Counted from the stretch's first letter, positions 9,166 to 19,808 are shown. The stretch is 64,000 bases of DNA from Wenjunlia tyrosinilytica (GCF_014646055.1 NZ_BMMS01000002.1:265729-329728); one strand, 5' to 3'. Notes: a model not told the origin generated them from the sequence alone. Program-made: numbers and translations.

Positions 9166-10656
9166 CTATGCCTCCATGGCGGTCACGGCGGCGGCGAAGG
9201 CGTCGCCGCGCTTGCCGTAGTTGGCGAACATGTCCATCGAGGCGCACGCCGGGGCCAGGAGAACGGTGTCCCCGGGCTGGGCGAGCCGCGTCGCGGCCTG
9301 GACCGCCGCCGCCATCGCTTCAGTGTCGGTCCGGTCCAGCTCGACGACCGGCACATCCGGCGCGTGTCGCGTCAGAGCGTCGTGAATCAGCTGCCGGTCG
9401 GCGCCGATCAGCACCGCTGCCCGCAGGCGGCCGCGGGCGCCCTGGACGAGTTCGTCGAAGGTGGCGCCCTTGGCCAGACCGCCCGCGATCCACACCACGT
9501 GCCGGTAGGAGGCCAGGGACGCGGCGGCGGCGTGGGTGTTGGTCGCCTTCGAGTCGTCGACGTAGGTGATGCCGTCCACGGTGGCCACGGTGGCGATCCG
9601 GTGGGCGTCCGGGCGGAAGGCGCGCAGCCCGTCGCGCACGGCGGCCGGGGGGACCCCGAAGGCGCGGGCGAGGGCAGCGGCGGCGAGGGCGTTGGCGATG
9701 TTGTGCGGGGCGGGCGGCTTCACGTCGGAGACCTCGGCGAGCTCCTGGGCCTCGGTCTGCCGCCGGTCCGTGAAGGCGCGGTCGACCAGGATCCCCTCCA
9801 CGACGCCGAGCTGGGAGACGGCGGGGGTGCCCAGGGTGAAGCCGATGGCACGGCAGCCCTCCACCACCTCGGCCTCGCGGACGAGGTCCTCGGTGGCGGG
9901 GTCTTCGACGTTGTAGACGCAGGCGACCTCGTTGCCCTCGTAGACGCGGCCCTTGTCGGCGGCGTACGCCTCCATGGAGCCGTGCCAGTCGAGGTGGTCG
10001 GGGGCGAGGTTGAGCACGGCCGCGGAGTGGGCGCGGACCGACGGCGCCCAGTGCAGCTGGTAGCTGGACAGCTCCAGGGCGAGGACGTCGTAGTGCTCAC
10101 CGGACAGGACGACGTCCAGGACGGGCGTTCCCACATTGCCGATGGCCGCGGTGCGCAGCCCGGCGGCGGTGAGGATGGACGCGAGCATCTGCACCGTGGT
10201 GGTCTTGCCGTTGGTGCCCGTGATGGCGAGCCACGGGGCGGCGTCCGGGCCGCGCAGCCGCCAGGCCAGCTCGACGTCGCCCCACACCTCGACGCCCGCC
10301 CGCGCGGCGGCGGTGAACAGCGGGCTGTCCGGCTTCCAGCCGGGCGAGGTGACCACCAGCGTGGTGCCCTCGGGAAGGGTGTCCGCGGCGCCCAGGCGTA
10401 CCGCGGCGCCCTCCTTCTCGAGTTCGTCGGCGCGCTCGCGCAGCCGCTCCCCCTCGCCGCCGTCCACGACGGTGACGGACGCGCCCAGGCCGAGCAGCGC
10501 GCGTGCGGCACTGACGCCGGAGACCCCCAGCCCCGCGACACAGACGTGCTGCCCGGCCCACGCCTGCTGTCGGGTCGAGCTCTGCCCTCCTTGCCCGCCC
10601 TCGGGCAGGAGGGGCCCGGGGCTGTGCTCCCCAGAGGTCACTTGCCGGTCACCCAT
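9166..10656 (-). CDS. murD: MurD UDP-MurNAc-L-alanine:D-glutamate ligase
   Basis: MurD (496 residues) adds D-Glu to UDP-MurNAc-L-Ala. It has the N-terminal Rossmann region with '[15 protein letters not shown]', the P-loop '[10 protein letters not shown]', the central '[11 protein letters not shown]' and '[12 protein letters not shown]', and '[14 protein letters not shown]' in the ligase C-terminal half. The start is uncertain: the ATG at 10656 overlaps mraY by 19 bp, while a GTG five codons later at 10641 overlaps the mraY stop as GTGA. The same frame stays open far into mraY but no homology supports that extension. Coupling to mraY is likely either way. Confidence 0.95.
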   Translation of the reverse strand: MGDRQVTSGEHSPGPLLPEGGQGGQSSTRQQAWAGQHVCVAGLGVSGVSAARALLGLGASVTVVDGGEGERLRERADELEKEGAAVRLGAADTLPEGTTLVVTSPGWKPDSPLFTAAARAGVEVWGDVELAWRLRGPDAAPWLAITGTNGKTTTVQMLASILTAAGLRTAAIGNVGTPVLDVVLSGEHYDVLALELSSYQLHWAPSVRAHSAAVLNLAPDHLDWHGSMEAYAADKGRVYEGNEVACVYNVEDPATEDLVREAEVVEGCRAIGFTLGTPAVSQLGVVEGILVDRAFTDRRQTEAQELAEVSDVKPPAPHNIANALAAAALARAFGVPPAAVRDGLRAFRPDAHRIATVATVDGITYVDDSKATNTHAAAASLASYRHVVWIAGGLAKGATFDELVQGARGRLRAAVLIGADRQLIHDALTRHAPDVPVVELDRTDTEAMAAAVQAATRLAQPGDTVLLAPACASMDMFANYGKRGDAFAAAVTAMEA

Positions 10657-11702
10657 CCCGCGTAAAAGAGTCCGAGTCCCAGGGCAACACACACGCCCTG
10701 GATGATCCAGAAGCGGACCACGATGAGCACTTCGCTCCAGCCCTTGAGCTCGAAGTGGTGCTGGAGCGGTGCCATGCGGAAGACCCGCTTGCCGGTCAGA
10801 CGGAACGAGCCGACCTGGATGATCACCGACAGGGTGATCAGTACGAACAGACCGCCGAGCAGCGCGAGCAGGAGCTCGGTGCGGGAGCAGATCGCCAGGC
10901 CCGCCAGCGCGCCGCCGAGGGCGAGCGAGCCGGTGTCCCCCATGAAGATCTTGGCCGGCGAGGTGTTCCACCACAGGAAGCCGAAGCACGCGCCCATCAG
11001 CGCCGAGGCGACGATGGCGAGGTCGAGGGGGTCCCTGACCTCGTAGCAGCCGGGACCGGCCGTCAGCTCGTTGGAACAGGACTGGCCGTACTGCCACACA
11101 CCGATGAAGACATAGGCGGCGAACACGAGCACGGAGGCGCCGGTGGCCAGGCCGTCGAGGCCGTCGGTGAGGTTCACTCCGTTGGACATGGCCAGGATCA
11201 TGAACAGCGCCCAGACCGCGAAGAGCACCGGGCCGATCGACCAGCCGAAGTCCTGTGTGAAGGACAGCTTGTCCATCGCGGGCGTCTGGTTGCGGGAGTC
11301 CGCGAACTGCAGCGAGAGCACGGCGAAGGCGATGCCCACGATGAGCTGCCCGGCCATTTTGGCCTTGGCCCGAAGCCCCAGGCTGCGCTGCTTGACGATC
11401 TTGATGTAGTCGTCGAGGAAACCGACGAGGCCGAGGCCCGCCATCAGGAACAGCACCAGCAGACCGGAGACGGTCGGCTTGCTCAGCGTGATGGCCTTCG
11501 CCGCCGCGTACGCGATCAGCGTCGCCAGGATGAAGACCGCTCCGCCCATGGTGGGCGTTCCGCGCTTGCTGTGGTGGCCCTGCGGGCCGTCGTCGCGGAT
11601 CATCTGGCCGTAGCCCTTGCTGGCCAGCAGTCTGATCGCCAGCGGTGTGCCGACGAGCGAGAGGATCATCGCGATCACACCCGCGAAGAGGATCTGCCTC
11701 AT
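10638..11702 (-). CDS. mraY: MraY phospho-MurNAc-pentapeptide transferase
   Basis: MraY (354 residues, about ten membrane segments) transfers phospho-MurNAc-pentapeptide to undecaprenyl phosphate, making lipid I. The signatures are clear: '[12 protein letters not shown]' (about 43-54), 'FLDDYIKI' with the aspartates that bind Mg, '[10 protein letters not shown]' and '[12 protein letters not shown]' near the C-terminus. Its ATG overlaps the murF stop as ATGA, so it is translated by coupling with murF. It was formerly called murX in actinobacteria. Confidence 0.97.
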   Translation of the reverse strand: MRQILFAGVIAMILSLVGTPLAIRLLASKGYGQMIRDDGPQGHHSKRGTPTMGGAVFILATLIAYAAAKAITLSKPTVSGLLVLFLMAGLGLVGFLDDYIKIVKQRSLGLRAKAKMAGQLIVGIAFAVLSLQFADSRNQTPAMDKLSFTQDFGWSIGPVLFAVWALFMILAMSNGVNLTDGLDGLATGASVLVFAAYVFIGVWQYGQSCSNELTAGPGCYEVRDPLDLAIVASALMGACFGFLWWNTSPAKIFMGDTGSLALGGALAGLAICSRTELLLALLGGLFVLITLSVIIQVGSFRLTGKRVFRMAPLQHHFELKGWSEVLIVVRFWIIQGVCVALGLGLFYAGWVTGK

Positions 11703-13129
11703 CGGGCGCCCTCACCCTCGGACAGCGAACCCCCACCGGCGATGAGCGCGTCCGCGACCCGCTCGAGCCCCACCGACCTCGAGGCCTTCACCAGCACGAC
11801 GTCCCCCGGGCGCACTTGCGCGCGCAACAGGTCGATCGCCGTATCCGTGTCGGACACCAGCACCGACTCCTCACCCCACGAACCCTCGTTCTTGGCACCC
11901 ATGTCGAGCCAGGCGGCCGCGCGGCCGCCCACCGCCACCAGCTTGGTGACGTTGAGACGGACAGCGAGCCGTCCGACCGCGTCGTGCTCGGCGAGCGATT
12001 CGTCCCCGAGCTCGGCCATCTCCCCGAGCACGGCCCAGGTCCGACGGCCCGCTCCCATCGCGGCCAACGCGCGCAGCGCGGCCCGCATGGAGTCGGGGTT
12101 CGCGTTGTACGCGTCGTTGACGATCGTGACGCCGTCCGCCCGTTCGACGACTTCCATGCGCCAGCGGGACAGTGCGCCCGCCTCGGAGAGCGCGGTCGCG
12201 ATCTCGTCGACGGGCATGCCGAGTTCACGGGCTACGGCGGCCGCGGCGAGCGCGTTCGACACGTGGTGCTCACCGTACAGGCGCATGGTCACCTGGGCCG
12301 AACCCTGGGGGGTGGACAACGTGAAGGCGGGGCGTCCTTCGGCCGTCAGCCGCACATCCAGGGCGCGGACCTCGGCCCGCTCGGACTCCCCGAACAGCAC
12401 GACACGGGCCTTGGTCCGCGAGGCCATCGCGGCGACGAGGGGGTCGTCGGCGTTGAGCAGGGCGACGCCGCCGCCGCCCTCCGCGTCGGCCGGGGGAAGG
12501 TTCTCGACCAGTTCCCCCTTGGCCTCGGCGATGGCGTCCCGGCCGCCGAACTCACCGATGTGCGCGGTGCCGACGTTGAGCACCAGGCCGATGCGGGGCG
12601 GGGTGAGGCCGGTGAGGTAGCGGATGTGGCCCTTGCCGCGCGCGCCCATCTCCAGGACGAGGTGGCGGGTGCTCTCGTCGGCGCGCAGCGCGGTCAGCGG
12701 CAGGCCGATCTCGTTGTTGAGGTTCCCGGCGGGGTAGACGGTGGGCGCCAGGCGCTCCAGCAGCTGGGCGATGAGGTCCTTGGTGCTGGTCTTGCCCGAG
12801 GAGCCGGTGAGTGCGACGACGGTGGCGCCGAGGCGCTCGACGACGGTTCTGGCGAGCGCGCCGAGCGCGGTGGTCACATCGTCCACGACGATGGCCGGGA
12901 CGCCCACGGGGCGGGCGGCGAGCACGGCGACGGCCCCCGCGGCCACCGCCTGCGCGGCGAAGTCGTGGCCGTCCGCGTTCTCCCCGGCGAAGGCGACGAA
13001 GAGGCTGCCGGGCTCCACCTTGCGGGAGTCCATGACCACGGGTCCGCTGATGCCGACGTCGAGGTCCGGTATGTCGGTTGCGCTCCCGCCGACCGCCTGA
13101 GCGACCTCGGCGAGGGTGAGTGGGATCAC
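11699..13129 (-). CDS. murF: MurF D-alanyl-D-alanine-adding ligase
   Basis: MurF (476 residues) joins D-Ala-D-Ala to UDP-MurNAc-tripeptide, the last cytoplasmic precursor step. It shows the Mur-ligase P-loop '[11 protein letters not shown]' (about 113-123), '[10 protein letters not shown]' and '[12 protein letters not shown]', and the C-terminal '[14 protein letters not shown]'. The ATG lies inside the end of murE, a 4-bp ATGA overlap, and its stop overlaps the mraY start the same way. murE-murF-mraY is thus one coupled run. Confidence 0.97.
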   Translation of the reverse strand: MIPLTLAEVAQAVGGSATDIPDLDVGISGPVVMDSRKVEPGSLFVAFAGENADGHDFAAQAVAAGAVAVLAARPVGVPAIVVDDVTTALGALARTVVERLGATVVALTGSSGKTSTKDLIAQLLERLAPTVYPAGNLNNEIGLPLTALRADESTRHLVLEMGARGKGHIRYLTGLTPPRIGLVLNVGTAHIGEFGGRDAIAEAKGELVENLPPADAEGGGGVALLNADDPLVAAMASRTKARVVLFGESERAEVRALDVRLTAEGRPAFTLSTPQGSAQVTMRLYGEHHVSNALAAAAVARELGMPVDEIATALSEAGALSRWRMEVVERADGVTIVNDAYNANPDSMRAALRALAAMGAGRRTWAVLGEMAELGDESLAEHDAVGRLAVRLNVTKLVAVGGRAAAWLDMGAKNEGSWGEESVLVSDTDTAIDLLRAQVRPGDVVLVKASRSVGLERVADALIAGGGSLSEGEGAR

Positions 13130-14847
13130 TGGTTCTCCGTTTTTTCTTCTTGCTCGTCGCCCCGGGTCGTCGTGGCGGCGATCGCCTCGCGGAGCACCTC
13201 GCGGTCGTCGAAGGGGCGGACGATCCCGCCGATGTCCTGGCCCTGCTCGTGTCCCTTCCCGGCGATCAGGACGGTGTCCCCGGAGTGGGCGCGGGCGACG
13301 GCCGCGGCGATGGCCGACGCGCGGTCGGCGTCCACCAGGACGGTGCCGCGCTCGTGGGCGGGCACGCTCGCGGCGCCTTCGAGCATGGCGGCGAGGATCG
13401 CCAGCGGGTCCTCCGAGCGCGGGTTGTCGCTGGTCAGCACCGCGGTGTCGGCGAGTCTGGCCGCGGCGGCGCCCATCGGGCCGCGTTTGTGCGGATCGCG
13501 GTCGCCGCCGCAGCCGATCACGATGTGCAGCCTGCCCCGGGTCACCCGCCTGAGCGTGCGCAGCACGGACTCGACGGCGTCGGTCTTGTGCGCGTAGTCC
13601 ACGACGGCCAGGTACGGCTGCCCGGCGTCGACGCGTTCGAGGCGGCCGGGGACGCCGGGGACGGCGGCCACTCCGGCCACGGCCCGCTCCAGCGGGAGCC
13701 CGGCGCAGACGAGCGCGGTGATCGCGGCGAGCGCGTTGGCCACGTTGAACGCGCCCGGCAGCGGCACCCTGGCCTCGGCGCTCTCGCCCTTGGGACCGAG
13801 CACCCGGAAGGTGCTGTCGACGGGGCCGAGCTCCACGTCCTCGGCCCGCCAGTCGGCCTCCTTCGCGCCCTCGGCGGAGAAGGTGACGATCGGGACCTGG
13901 GCCTCCTCGACGAGGCGGCGGCCGTGCTCGTCGTCGATGTTGACCACGCCGAGGCGGCTGCGGCGGGGGGTGAACAGCTGCGCCTTGGCCCGGAAGTAGT
14001 CCTCCATGTCGGAGTGGAATTCCATGTGCTCGGGGCTGAGGTTGTTGAAGACGGCGACGTCGAAGACCGCGCCGTCCACCCTGCCGAGCACCAGGGCGTG
14101 GCTGGAGACCTCCATGGCGACCGAGCGCACCCCGCGCTCGCGCATCACCGCGAACAGGGCCTGGAGGTCGGTGGCCTCCGGGGTGGTGCGCTCGCTCTTG
14201 ATGCGCTCCTCGCCCACGCGGGTCTCGACGGTGCCCACGAGCCCCGTGGTCCGCCCGGCCGCCTTGAGGCCGCCCTCGAGCAGATAGGCGGTGGTGGTCT
14301 TGCCGGAGGTGCCGGTGACCCCGATCTGGACCAGGTCCTGGCCGGGCTGGTCGTAGATGGCGGCGGCCAGCGCCCCCATCCGGCCTCTCGGGTCGTCGAC
14401 CACGAGGATCGGGACCGCGACCCCGGCCTCGGTGGCGCGCCTGGCCCCCTCGGCGTCGGTGAGGACGGCGACGGCGCCGTTGCCCACCGCCTGGGGGACG
14501 AAGTCGGCGCCGTGGAAGCGTGCGCCGGGCAGGGCGGCGTAGATGTCGCCGGGCCGGGCCGCGCGGGAGTCGTGGGTGATGCCGGTGACGGGGGCGGCGT
14601 CGGCCGGTCCCCAGGTGGCGGGGTCGGCCAAGCCAAGCTGGTCGGCCAGCTCCGCCAACGGTTTGGGTCGGACCTGTGCGGGGCGGGGCGCTCCGTGGCG
14701 GCTGGCCACGGCCTCCTGCCCGGATTGCGGCTGATCAGGGTTTGGCACGGCGGTGAGAGTACCGGGCGGGCCCTGCCCGCCGCGAAGTGAGGTGCGGCCC
14801 CGCTGGTCGTCGGGGTCCTGGCCGGAGCGGGTTGTGATGGTTCTCAC
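13126..14847 (-). CDS. murE: MurE UDP-MurNAc-tripeptide ligase (DAP-adding)
   Basis: MurE adds the diamino acid at position 3 of the stem peptide. The P-loop 'GTSGKTTTAYLL' and the substrate motif 'SDNPRSEDP' (DNPR is typical of diaminopimelate-adding enzymes) are visible. Streptomyces uses LL-DAP, so that is the inferred substrate. Start choice is hard. The GTG at 14847 (573 residues) lies 5 bp after ftsI with GGAAG upstream. The GTGs at 14748 and 14706 (526 residues, preceded closely by AGGAGG) give more usual lengths. The catalytic core begins near 'PLAELADQLGL', downstream of all three. Confidence 0.93.
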   Translation of the reverse strand: MRTITTRSGQDPDDQRGRTSLRGGQGPPGTLTAVPNPDQPQSGQEAVASRHGAPRPAQVRPKPLAELADQLGLADPATWGPADAAPVTGITHDSRAARPGDIYAALPGARFHGADFVPQAVGNGAVAVLTDAEGARRATEAGVAVPILVVDDPRGRMGALAAAIYDQPGQDLVQIGVTGTSGKTTTAYLLEGGLKAAGRTTGLVGTVETRVGEERIKSERTTPEATDLQALFAVMRERGVRSVAMEVSSHALVLGRVDGAVFDVAVFNNLSPEHMEFHSDMEDYFRAKAQLFTPRRSRLGVVNIDDEHGRRLVEEAQVPIVTFSAEGAKEADWRAEDVELGPVDSTFRVLGPKGESAEARVPLPGAFNVANALAAITALVCAGLPLERAVAGVAAVPGVPGRLERVDAGQPYLAVVDYAHKTDAVESVLRTLRRVTRGRLHIVIGCGGDRDPHKRGPMGAAAARLADTAVLTSDNPRSEDPLAILAAMLEGAASVPAHERGTVLVDADRASAIAAAVARAHSGDTVLIAGKGHEQGQDIGGIVRPFDDREVLREAIAATTTRGDEQEEKTENQ

Positions 14848-14852
14848 CCGAA

Positions 14853-16982
14853 TCAGTGCTTCCAGTCGACGGGCAGCCGGGGAGGCTGGGTGCCCGTGGG
14901 CGGGACCTTGAGGGTCTTCAAAGAGAATTCCATGACCCTCTTGAAGACGGGACCGCAGATCTGACCGCCGAAGTAGCTGCCCCGCGTCGGGTTCTGGATG
15001 ACGCAGGAGACGGTCACGCGGGGCTTGTCCGCGGGGGCGAAGCCCATGAACGAGGCGGTGTAGCCGGAGTAGCGGCCGGTCTTGGGATCCACTCGGTTGG
15101 CCGTGCCGGTCTTGCCGGCGACGCGGTAGCCGGGGATCTGGGCCTTCAGGCCCGTGCCCTGGGTGTCGCCCACCACGGACTCGAGCATGCGCGAGAGGGT
15201 TCTGGCGGTGTCCTCGCTCAGCACCCGTCTCTTGTGCGGCGCCGGGGCGGGGGTGAAGCGGCCGTCCGGGCCCGTGCTGCCCTTGACCAGGGTCGGCTGC
15301 ACCCGCACTCCGCCGTTGGCGACGGTGGAGTACACCGAGGTGGCCTGCATGGCGCTGACCGACAGGCCCTGGCCGAACGGGACGGTGAACTGCTGGGAGG
15401 CGCTCCAGTGGTCCGGCTGGGCCAGGATGCCGCTGGTCTCGCCGGGGAAGCCGAGTCCCGTCCGCTCTCCTATCCCGAACTTGCGCAGGTAGGAGTGCAG
15501 GATCCGGTTGGACTCCTTCTGGTCCTTGCCGAGCTTCTCGGCGACGCTGATCGTGCCGAGGTTGCTGGACTTGGCGAGCACGCCGTTGAGGGTGAGGAAC
15601 CACGTCGGGTGGTCGATGTCGTCGTGGAAGACGCGGTCGGCCCGGCGCAGGGTGTTGGGGATGGTGATGTGCGTGTCCCAGGTGGCGACGCCCTCCTCCA
15701 GGACGGCGCCCATGGTCATGAGCTTGCTGACGCTGCCGGGCTCGTAGGCGTCCTGGAGGGCGGGGTTGCCGATGGCCTCGGGCCGGGCGCTGCCGTAGTC
15801 GTTGGGGTCGAAGCCGGGCGAGGAGGCCATGGCGAGGACCTCGCCGGTGCGGGTGTCCTGCGCGATGACGTAGCCGCGGTCGGCGCCGGATGCCCCGACC
15901 TGCTCGGTGATGGCGTTCTGGGCGGCCCACTGGATGTCGCGGTCGATGGTCAGCGCGGCGTCGCGGCCGGATACCGCGGGCTGTTCCTGGACGCCCGCGG
16001 TGGGGACCTGGCGGCCGCCGGACTGGGCGTAGGTGCGCTTGCCGTCCTGGCCGGACAGCTCCTTGTCCAGGACCTGCTCGAGCCCGGCGCCGCCCTTGCC
16101 CTCGCTGTTGACGAAGCCGATGACCCCGGCCGCGAGGTCGCCCGCCGGGTAGACGCGCTTGCTGTGCTCCTGGGCGAAGACGCCGCCGAGGACATTGCCC
16201 CGGCTCGCGGTGACCTTCTCGGCGAGGTTGGACTTGAGCGCCTTGATCTGGTTCCAGTCCTGCGGGCTGCGGCGGCGGGCCAGCAGGACGTAGCGGGAGC
16301 CGGGCTTGGCGAGCTTGGCCTCGAGGGTCTTCTCGTCCACGCCGATGATCGGCGAGAGCAGCGCCGCGGCCCGGGCGGGAGCGTCGGGGACCTTGGCCTG
16401 CTCGGGGGTGAACAGGTACGGGTCGGCGGTGACGTCGTAGGCGTCCACGGTGGTGGCGAGGTCGACGCCGTTGCGGTCGGTGATCGTGCCGCGGTCGGCC
16501 GGCAGGGGCACCTGGACATAGCGGTTCAGGGCCGCCTTGGCCGCGTAGGCGGGGGCGTCCACGACCTGGAGCTGGAGGAGCCTGACCACGAAGACGAGCA
16601 GGAGCAGGGAGAGCGCGAGGGCGACGAAGCGCAGCCGGGGCTTGGGCGGGGCGAGCCGCAGGGGCTGGGAGGCGAGGGTGGCGCCGCGCGGGCGCGGGGG
16701 GCGCGCTCCCGCCTTCGGCGGGGTCTTGGCGGGGGGCCCAGCGGTGGGCCTGGTGGTCGGCCTGGCAGTGGGCCTGGATGCGGGCTTGGCGGAGCTCTTG
16801 CCCGCGGGCCCGGCGGTGGGCTTGGCCCCGCTCCTGTCCCCGGGCTTGCCGGAGCTCTTGCCCGGGGTGTCGCCCGTGGGCGGCACGGGGCGGGAGCGGC
16901 CCGGCGACGCGGAACGGTCGCCCGAGCGGTCGGGGGTGCGGTCGGCAGGTCGCGGGCGTCGGGGCGGCCTGGGTGTGCTCAC
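14853..16982 (-). CDS. ftsI: FtsI (PBP3) septal D,D-transpeptidase
   Basis: FtsI (709 residues) crosslinks septal peptidoglycan with FtsW. A long Pro/Lys/Arg/Ala-rich cytoplasmic N-terminus (about 1-115) precedes one membrane anchor (about 118-140). The dimerisation and pedestal region follows, then the penicillin-binding domain. Active-site motifs are 'EPGSVSKLM' (SxxK serine), 'SSNLGT' (SxN) and 'VAGKTGTAN' (KTG). The cytoplasmic tail with repeated K/P/A-T-A-x-P units is longer than in most bacteria. The GTG start has AGGAGC six bases upstream and lies 11 bp after ftsL. Confidence 0.96.
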   Translation of the reverse strand: MSTPRPPRRPRPADRTPDRSGDRSASPGRSRPVPPTGDTPGKSSGKPGDRSGAKPTAGPAGKSSAKPASRPTARPTTRPTAGPPAKTPPKAGARPPRPRGATLASQPLRLAPPKPRLRFVALALSLLLLVFVVRLLQLQVVDAPAYAAKAALNRYVQVPLPADRGTITDRNGVDLATTVDAYDVTADPYLFTPEQAKVPDAPARAAALLSPIIGVDEKTLEAKLAKPGSRYVLLARRRSPQDWNQIKALKSNLAEKVTASRGNVLGGVFAQEHSKRVYPAGDLAAGVIGFVNSEGKGGAGLEQVLDKELSGQDGKRTYAQSGGRQVPTAGVQEQPAVSGRDAALTIDRDIQWAAQNAITEQVGASGADRGYVIAQDTRTGEVLAMASSPGFDPNDYGSARPEAIGNPALQDAYEPGSVSKLMTMGAVLEEGVATWDTHITIPNTLRRADRVFHDDIDHPTWFLTLNGVLAKSSNLGTISVAEKLGKDQKESNRILHSYLRKFGIGERTGLGFPGETSGILAQPDHWSASQQFTVPFGQGLSVSAMQATSVYSTVANGGVRVQPTLVKGSTGPDGRFTPAPAPHKRRVLSEDTARTLSRMLESVVGDTQGTGLKAQIPGYRVAGKTGTANRVDPKTGRYSGYTASFMGFAPADKPRVTVSCVIQNPTRGSYFGGQICGPVFKRVMEFSLKTLKVPPTGTQPPRLPVDWKH

Positions 16983-16993
16983 GTCGGCTCCTT

Positions 16994-17653
16994 CTACCGC
17001 CCGGGGGCGGGGGTCCCCTGGGGGCCCTGCGGGGACTGGGAGGGCTGGGCGGGGTACGGATGCTGAGGTACGGACCGGGACGTCCCGGCGCCGGCGGAGC
17101 CGGGACGCACGGGAGCCGCCGGCGTGGGTGTGCCCCGGGGAGCCGGGGTCACGGGCGCGGCAGGCGACGGCACGGACCCCGGTGACGGCGCCGCCGGCGA
17201 GGGCGCGGCGGGCGACGAGGGAGCGGGCTGGGCGGCCCCAGGGGTGGTGGCGGCCGTCCCGGTCGCGGGCGGGGTGGAGCCGTCCGCGCCGGGCACCCCG
17301 TGGACCTTTCCGTCCGGACCGAGGAAGGCCGGGGTGCCGCCGGGCACCATCCCGAGCTCCGTGGCCCGTTCGGACAGGGCGGCGGGGTCGGAGAACTCGT
17401 CGACCTCCTGCTGGAGGGCCTGTTCCTCGTCGGTGAGGCGGGTGGTCTCCTTCTGCAGCCTGCTGAGCTGGAAGGAGCCCTGGTTGACGGCCGAGTTCAG
17501 CACGAGCAGCCCGATCAGACCCGAGGCGAGCAGCACGACGACGAGCAGGACGAAGGGGGTGCGTGCCGCGTTGGTCGTCCCCGAGGGGAGCAGCCGCCCG
17601 AGCGCTCCGCCCGGCCTGCCCGGTCCGCTCGGCCTTCCCGCCGCGGCCGTCAC
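16994..17653 (-). CDS. ftsL: FtsL-like septum formation protein
   Basis: This 219-residue protein sits between rsmH and ftsI, the usual ftsL position. It has a basic N-terminus, one membrane segment (about 33-55) and a leucine-zipper-like coiled coil (about 57-90, 'LSRLQKETTRLTDEEQALQQEV'). A motif 'ERATELGMVPGGTPAFL' follows, then a long Pro/Ala/Thr/Ser-rich extracytoplasmic tail of about 90 residues. FtsL forms a complex with FtsB and FtsQ that activates FtsWI. The disordered tail is an actinobacterial feature. AGGAG precedes the GTG. Assignment is by position and topology because FtsL sequences diverge widely. Confidence 0.88.
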   Translation of the reverse strand: MTAAAGRPSGPGRPGGALGRLLPSGTTNAARTPFVLLVVVLLASGLIGLLVLNSAVNQGSFQLSRLQKETTRLTDEEQALQQEVDEFSDPAALSERATELGMVPGGTPAFLGPDGKVHGVPGADGSTPPATGTAATTPGAAQPAPSSPAAPSPAAPSPGSVPSPAAPVTPAPRGTPTPAAPVRPGSAGAGTSRSVPQHPYPAQPSQSPQGPQGTPAPGR

Positions 17654-17723
17654 GGCTGCTCCTGCCTCATGCCTGCTCCTGCCTCATATCAGCTCTTTTC
17701 GGCTTGTGTCAGCTCTTCTTATG

Positions 17724-18680
17724 TCAGCTCTTCACGTCTTCACGGATGCGTTCGGCCGCGCGCAGCTTCGCGGGCGCGGCCCTGCGGTTCTCGGCGATCT
17801 CGTCGTCACTGGGCAGCTCGGCGCCCCGCGTCAGCAGCTTCAGCCGGGGCTGGTACTGCTCGGGGACGACGGGCAGTCCGGGGGGCGCGGTGCCGGCCGC
17901 GCCCGCGGCGAAGACCTGCTTGACCAGCCGGTCCTCGAGGGAGTGGTAGGACAGCACCGCGATGCGCCCGCCGACCGCGAGGGCGCCGACGCCTGCGGGA
18001 ATGGCGCGCTCGAGGACGGTCAGCTCTCCGTTGACCTCGATGCGCAGTGCCTGGAAGGTGCGCTTGGCGGGGTTGCCTCCGGTGCGCTTGGCGGCCTGCG
18101 GCAGTGCCTCGCGGATGAGCTCGACGAGCCGGGCGCTGGTGGAGAACGGCTCCTTGTCCCGTTCTCGGACAATCGCATCAACGATTTTCCTGGCGAACTT
18201 CTCCTCGCCGTACAGCCGCAGGATCCGTACCAGCTCACCGGGCGGGTAGGTGTTGAGCACCTCCGCGGCGCCGATGCCCGTGCTCTGGTCCATCCGCATG
18301 TCCAGGGGCGCGTCCTGCGCGTAGGCGAAGCCCCGGTCGGCCTCGTCGAGCTGCATGGAGGAGACACCCAGGTCGAACAGGACCCCCTGGACACGGTCGA
18401 TGCCGAGCCGGCCGAGGACGTCGGGCATCTCGTCGTAGACGGCGTGCACCAGCGTGGCCCGCTCCCCGAAGGGCGCCAGCCGCTTCCCGGAAAGCTCCAG
18501 GGCGGCGGGGTCGCGGTCGATGCCGATCAGACGGGCGCCGGGGAAGGCGGACAGCAGGGCCTCGCTGTGGCCGCCGAGGCCGAGGGTGGCGTCCACCACG
18601 ACGGAGCCGGGAGCGGCCAGCGCGGGCGCCAGGACGTCGAGGCAGCGCCGCAGCATGACGGGAACGTGCGTGGGGGCCAC
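17724..18680 (-). CDS. rsmH: RsmH 16S rRNA m4C1402 methyltransferase
   Basis: RsmH (MraW, 318 residues) methylates N4 of C1402 in 16S rRNA. It opens with '[15 protein letters not shown]', has the SAM-binding loop '[14 protein letters not shown]' (about 31-44), and continues with '[13 protein letters not shown]' and '[14 protein letters not shown]', which are diagnostic. A 70-bp gap separates it from ftsL. Upstream there is an unusual 347-bp gap to mraZ. Confidence 0.97.
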   Translation of the reverse strand: MAPTHVPVMLRRCLDVLAPALAAPGSVVVDATLGLGGHSEALLSAFPGARLIGIDRDPAALELSGKRLAPFGERATLVHAVYDEMPDVLGRLGIDRVQGVLFDLGVSSMQLDEADRGFAYAQDAPLDMRMDQSTGIGAAEVLNTYPPGELVRILRLYGEEKFARKIVDAIVRERDKEPFSTSARLVELIREALPQAAKRTGGNPAKRTFQALRIEVNGELTVLERAIPAGVGALAVGGRIAVLSYHSLEDRLVKQVFAAGAAGTAPPGLPVVPEQYQPRLKLLTRGAELPSDDEIAENRRAAPAKLRAAERIREDVKS

Positions 18681-19027
18681 GTCAGCCCACCCCCCTGGCG
18701 CCGGGCACGGCGCCGATGGGGGCGGCGGTGTGGGACGGGTGGAGCATGTGGGCCCTTCTACGTGCGCCCGCGGGGCGGGACCCTCCTGCCGCCGGCGGGC
18801 GAGGAGGGAGGTGGTGCGCCGGCGGACCGGTGCGCGAGCGGGTCCTGGCTGCCCGCCGCGCTCATTGTCTGCCGCCGACCGGACGGACGTACCGCCGGGT
18901 CCCCGCCCGCTCTTGGGGAAGACAGCCGTCCGGCACCGGGGAAGGTGCGCCAGCGGGCATGAGCGGGTGGAGGCCTAGCCGTACGTACGAGGCGTGCGAT
19001 AAGGCTGGTGGAGCGGCACGGAGCCGG
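18681..19027. other. Non-coding gap between mraZ and rsmH
   Basis: I see no supported gene here. The 347 bp hold an imperfect GC hairpin near 18782-18811 and a short alternating palindrome (ccgtacgtacg) near 18978. It may be an mRNA leader for rsmH with a secondary promoter or attenuator; nothing in the sequence decides this. Confidence 0.4.
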
Positions 19028-19459
19028 TCACAGTAGTCCCGGGAACACCTCCTGCGACAGCTCGGCGAACGACTCGTCCTGAGCCGCCAGGTACTGCTCC
19101 CACGCGGTGGCGTCCCACACCTCGACGCGCGTGTTGGCGCCGATGACCGTGCAGTCCCGCCGCAGTCCGGCGTACTCGCGCAAGGAGGGTGCGATGGTGA
19201 TGCGGCCCTGCTTGTCGGGCACCTCGTCGCTGGCCCCGGCGAACAGTACGCGCATGTAGTCCCGCGCAGACTTGGACGTCACCGGAGCCTGGCTCAGACG
19301 CTCGGTGACCGCGGTGAACTCGGCCACGGGCCACACGTAGAGGCAGCGCTCCTGCCCCTTGGTGATCACTAGGCCCTCCGCGAGTGGGTCCCGGAACTTC
19401 GCCGGCAGGACGAGCCGGCTCTTGTCGTCCAACCGCGGCTCGTAGGTCCCCAGGAACAC
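19028..19459 (-). CDS. mraZ: MraZ transcriptional regulator
   Basis: MraZ (143 residues) is a double AbrB/SpoVT-like DNA-binding protein that heads and represses the dcw cluster. Both copies of the half-motif are visible: '[14 protein letters not shown]' (about 11-24) and '[17 protein letters not shown]' (about 83-99). The GTG start ([12 protein letters not shown]) has GGAGG upstream. Its own upstream region has four phased MraZ boxes, so it probably autoregulates. It is the first gene of the minus-strand run. Confidence 0.96.
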   Translation of the reverse strand: MFLGTYEPRLDDKSRLVLPAKFRDPLAEGLVITKGQERCLYVWPVAEFTAVTERLSQAPVTSKSARDYMRVLFAGASDEVPDKQGRITIAPSLREYAGLRRDCTVIGANTRVEVWDATAWEQYLAAQDESFAELSQEVFPGLL

Positions 19460-19511
19460 CAGGCACCTCCAGCGGCGGACGAGGACGCGTGCGCGGGAAA
19501 CACCTGGCGCC

Positions 19512-19546
19512 TCCCACTTCGCGCCACTTTACTCCACAGCACCCCA
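19512..19546 (-). promoter_or_regulatory. MraZ operator: four 10-bp-spaced TGGNN boxes
   Basis: Read on the minus strand there are four direct repeats TGGGG, TGGAG, TGGCG, TGGGA, each followed by a 5-nt spacer, at 19542-46, 19532-36, 19522-26 and 19512-16. The spacing is exactly 10 bp. Known MraZ operators in other bacteria are TGGGN repeats with 5-nt spacers just upstream of mraZ. Here the array ends 53 bp before the mraZ start. Confidence 0.85.
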
Positions 19547-19808
19547 CCGTCAACCGATGTCGAACGCGCCACACGGGTCACTCGAATGACGAAAGCGCAG
19601 GCCAGAGCGGTTCCATCGGCGGCGCCCGCGTCCAGCCTGGGCAGGCGGGCCCTTCCCGCCGCACGTCACGGTCGCGGCGGCACCGCGTTTTCACCTGGAC
19701 GGTCCATACCACCGAACCCTTGTGGGGTACGTCACAACATGGGGGATTGACCGGAATGCCTGGTCGCGCCCGAGACCGAGGGCCCGCCGCCCGTCTACGG
19801 TTTCCGTT

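Noticed and set aside
9166-11736. 856-codon minus-strand frame that would fuse murD with an upstream extension
   Set aside because: The first ~360 codons overlap mraY out of frame and give an Arg/Pro/His-rich nonsense sequence; true murD starts near 10656.
13126-15930. 934-codon minus-strand frame that would extend murE through ftsI
   Set aside because: The upstream part is out of frame with ftsI and has nonsense composition; murE starts between 14706 and 14847.
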